Positions 5,496 to 7,160 of a stretch of 7,160 nt of DNA are shown here, piece after piece. The notes below the pieces were generated by a model. The model did not search any database. It was not told the DNA's origin and saw only the letters and a list, made by a program, of their open reading frames with translations. Each line of letters begins with the position of its first letter. The first letter of the stretch is position 1. The DNA is from an uncultured Pseudomonadota bacterium (GTDB lineage: Bacteria; Pseudomonadota; Gammaproteobacteria; Methylococcales; Methylomonadaceae), in assembly GCA_903953455.1 (NCBI GenBank), contig CAJBJW010000276.1, positions 1 through 7,160 of the forward strand, given 5' to 3'. A program made the position numbers and the translations under genes.

Positions 5496-5499
5496 GGAG
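5496..5499 (+). promoter_or_regulatory. Ribosome binding site of pgi
   Basis: GGAG sits 9 nt before the ATG at 5509 and decides the start there, rather than at the in-frame TTG at 5494, which overlaps the ribosome site itself. The word TTGGAGT occurs twice, at 5475-5481 and 5494-5500; only the second is correctly placed. Confidence 0.7.
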
Positions 5500-5508
5500 T
5501 TCTGTAGC

Positions 5509-7152
5509 ATGGCATTGTTGACCGCTAAGCCCGCTTGGGCGGCATTACAAAATCATTATGATAATATTCATAATCAAAGTTTAGTCGATAGTTTTAAAAA
5601 TGATTTGCATCGACATGAAAAATTTTCGATTATGTTTAATGATATTTTGTTCGATTATTCTAAAAATCGCATCAACGATGACACCTTGCCGTTATTGATT
5701 GAACTGGCTAAAGAATCGAAGTTATCAGAAAAAATGCGTGCTATGTTTTCTGGTGAAAAGATTAATATTACCGAGGGTCGAGCTGTACTTCATACTGCAC
5801 TGCGTAATCGAAGTAATACGCCTATTTACGTTGACGGTGTGGATGTCATGCCACAAATTAACGCCTCACTTAAAAAGATGCGTGCTTTTTCTGAGCGTAT
5901 ACGTTCAGGTGAATGGAAAGGATATACGGGGAAAGCGATTACTGATATTGTGAATATTGGAATTGGTGGATCTGATTTAGGGCCAAAAATGGTCACGGCT
6001 GCCCTGCATCCTTATGCGTCACCTTCACTTAATGTGCACTTTGTGTCGAATGTGGATCAAACAGATTTACTTGAAACCATTGAAAAACTGTCTCCTGAAA
6101 CGACGTTATTTTTGGTGGCATCAAAAACATTTACCACCCAAGAAACTATAACTAACGCTAATTCTGCGCGTGCGTGGTTACTGGCAAGTGCCCTTGACAA
6201 ATCTGCTGTGGCAAAGCACTTTGTGGCACTCTCAACCAATGCGAAAGAAGTGGCTGCGTTTGGGATTGATACAGACAATATGTTTGAGTTTTGGAATTGG
6301 GTTGGTGGGCGCTATTCGCTCTGGTCTGCGATTGGATTATCAATTGTACTATATGTAGGGATGGATAATTTCGAGGAATTGCTCGAAGGTGCTCACGCTG
6401 TCGATAAGCATTTTCAAGATACACCATTTGAAAAAAATATTCCCGTTATTATGGGCTTGCTGGGTATTTGGTATAACAATTTTTTCAAAGCCGAAACGCA
6501 TGCCATGCTCGCTTATGATCAATCTATGCGCTATTTCGCGGATTATTTCCAGCAAGGTGACATGGAAAGTAATGGTAAAAGTGTTTCCATTACGGGTGAA
6601 AAAGTTAATTACAGTACAGGACCTATCATTTGGGGGCACCCTGGTACCAATGGCCAACATGCTTTCTATCAATTAATTCATCAAGGGACAAAAATAATTC
6701 CTTGTGATTTCCTTGCTCCCGCGATTAGTCATTACCATTTACCAGAACATCATAAAATTTTAATTTCTAATTTTCTGGCACAGCCTGAAGCCTTAATGCA
6801 CGGTAAAACAGCGCAAGAAGTAAAGTGTGATTTATCAGAAGAAGAATGTAAAGATGATGTCTTAGTTGCGTCGAAAGTGTTTGATGGTAATAAGCCTTCA
6901 AATGCGTTTTTGTTTAAAAAATTAACACCAAAAACACTTGGATCACTCATTGCGCTTTATGAACATAAAATTTTTGTGCAAGGCGTCATTTGGAATATCA
7001 ACTCGTATGATCAAATGGGTGTTCAATTAGGTAAAGTCCTTGCTAATATGATTTTGCCTGAACTCAATAATGATGACATTATCACAAGTCATGATTGCTC
7101 AACGAATGCGTTAATTAATGCGTATAAAAAATTAGCCAAATTAGCTGAATAA
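5509..7152 (+). CDS. pgi: Glucose-6-phosphate isomerase
   Basis: Pgi is a cytoplasmic enzyme that interconverts glucose 6-phosphate and fructose 6-phosphate in glycolysis, gluconeogenesis and, in methylotrophs, around the ribulose monophosphate cycle. From the ATG at 5509 the protein has 547 residues, against 549 in E. coli, and looks complete. Visible motifs are the sugar-phosphate-binding VNIGIGGSDLGP (148-159), ASKTFTTQET (204-213), GGRYSLWSAIGLS (266-278), the catalytic Glu353 in GDMESNGKS, catalytic His384 in GTNGQHAFYQLIHQGT, and Lys509 in the C-terminal signature SYDQMGVQLGK (499-509). Two positions depart from the usual form: GHPGTNGQH has His377 where most enterobacterial-type enzymes have Glu, and DQMGVQLGK replaces the common DQWGVELGK. 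Neither touches the catalytic residues. The gene has its own long upstream region and no same-strand neighbour in the window. Confidence 0.97.
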   Translation: MALLTAKPAWAALQNHYDNIHNQSLVDSFKNDLHRHEKFSIMFNDILFDYSKNRINDDTLPLLIELAKESKLSEKMRAMFSGEKINITEGRAVLHTALRNRSNTPIYVDGVDVMPQINASLKKMRAFSERIRSGEWKGYTGKAITDIVNIGIGGSDLGPKMVTAALHPYASPSLNVHFVSNVDQTDLLETIEKLSPETTLFLVASKTFTTQETITNANSARAWLLASALDKSAVAKHFVALSTNAKEVAAFGIDTDNMFEFWNWVGGRYSLWSAIGLSIVLYVGMDNFEELLEGAHAVDKHFQDTPFEKNIPVIMGLLGIWYNNFFKAETHAMLAYDQSMRYFADYFQQGDMESNGKSVSITGEKVNYSTGPIIWGHPGTNGQHAFYQLIHQGTKIIPCDFLAPAISHYHLPEHHKILISNFLAQPEALMHGKTAQEVKCDLSEEECKDDVLVASKVFDGNKPSNAFLFKKLTPKTLGSLIALYEHKIFVQGVIWNINSYDQMGVQLGKVLANMILPELNNDDIITSHDCSTNALINAYKKLAKLAE

Positions 7153-7160
7153 TTTTTATT

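Noticed and set aside
5494..5508. Upstream TTG start for pgi
   Set aside because: The TTG is part of the ribosome site (TTGGAG) that serves the ATG at 5509.
6057..6950. Several minus- and plus-strand open frames inside pgi
   Set aside because: They are shadows of the pgi reading frame and have no ribosome sites or protein-like features.

Overview
The window is AT-rich bacterial DNA, by eye around 40% G+C, and its genes are closely packed. The recognisable proteins (MobA, a Pgi of E. coli length, a two-hairpin sensor N-terminus and several envelope proteins with Sec or lipoprotein signals) point to a Gram-negative proteobacterium. From memory of the families, and not from a search, the Cys-rich lipoprotein, the 'MCWSGEAS' membrane protein, the membrane-anchored cupredoxin and its 'AHGG' neighbour all resemble proteins common in methane-, methanol- and ammonia-oxidising beta/gammaproteobacteria. 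A low-GC gammaproteobacterial methanotroph or methylotroph is therefore my best guess, held with modest confidence.

Layout. 1-582 (minus) is the N-terminal part of a membrane sensory protein that runs off the left edge. 628-1035 (minus) is a small Cys-rich lipoprotein gene just upstream of it in the same direction. 1087-1668 (plus) is mobA, for the last step of bis-MGD molybdenum cofactor synthesis, divergent from the lipoprotein. 1658-2506 (minus) is a radical SAM protein of unknown substrate, convergent with mobA and overlapping its 3' end by 11 bp. 2535-2578 is an inverted repeat whose arms are two back-to-back extended -10 promoters, one for the radical SAM gene and one for the next gene. 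2664-3416 (plus) is a multi-pass membrane protein of the MCWS/DUF5765 type. 3461-3493 is a strong bidirectional terminator. 3512-5069 (minus) holds a two-gene probable operon: an exported membrane-anchored protein whose mature N-terminus may be histidine, followed by a membrane-anchored type 1 copper (cupredoxin) protein. 5082-5508 is a long divergent control region with GTTTCA repeats and a 10-codon candidate leader ORF. 5509-7152 (plus) is pgi, glucose-6-phosphate isomerase.

How the genes may work together. The clearest functional unit is 3512-5069: two exported, C-terminally anchored periplasmic proteins, one with a full type 1 copper ligand set, probably serving copper handling or electron transfer at the membrane. 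The MCWS-type membrane protein faces this operon and shares its terminator, so it may belong to the same envelope function, but that rests on neighbourhood only. mobA and pgi are housekeeping genes. No mobile element, CRISPR array, tRNA or rRNA was seen. Apart from the edge-truncated first gene, all genes look intact.
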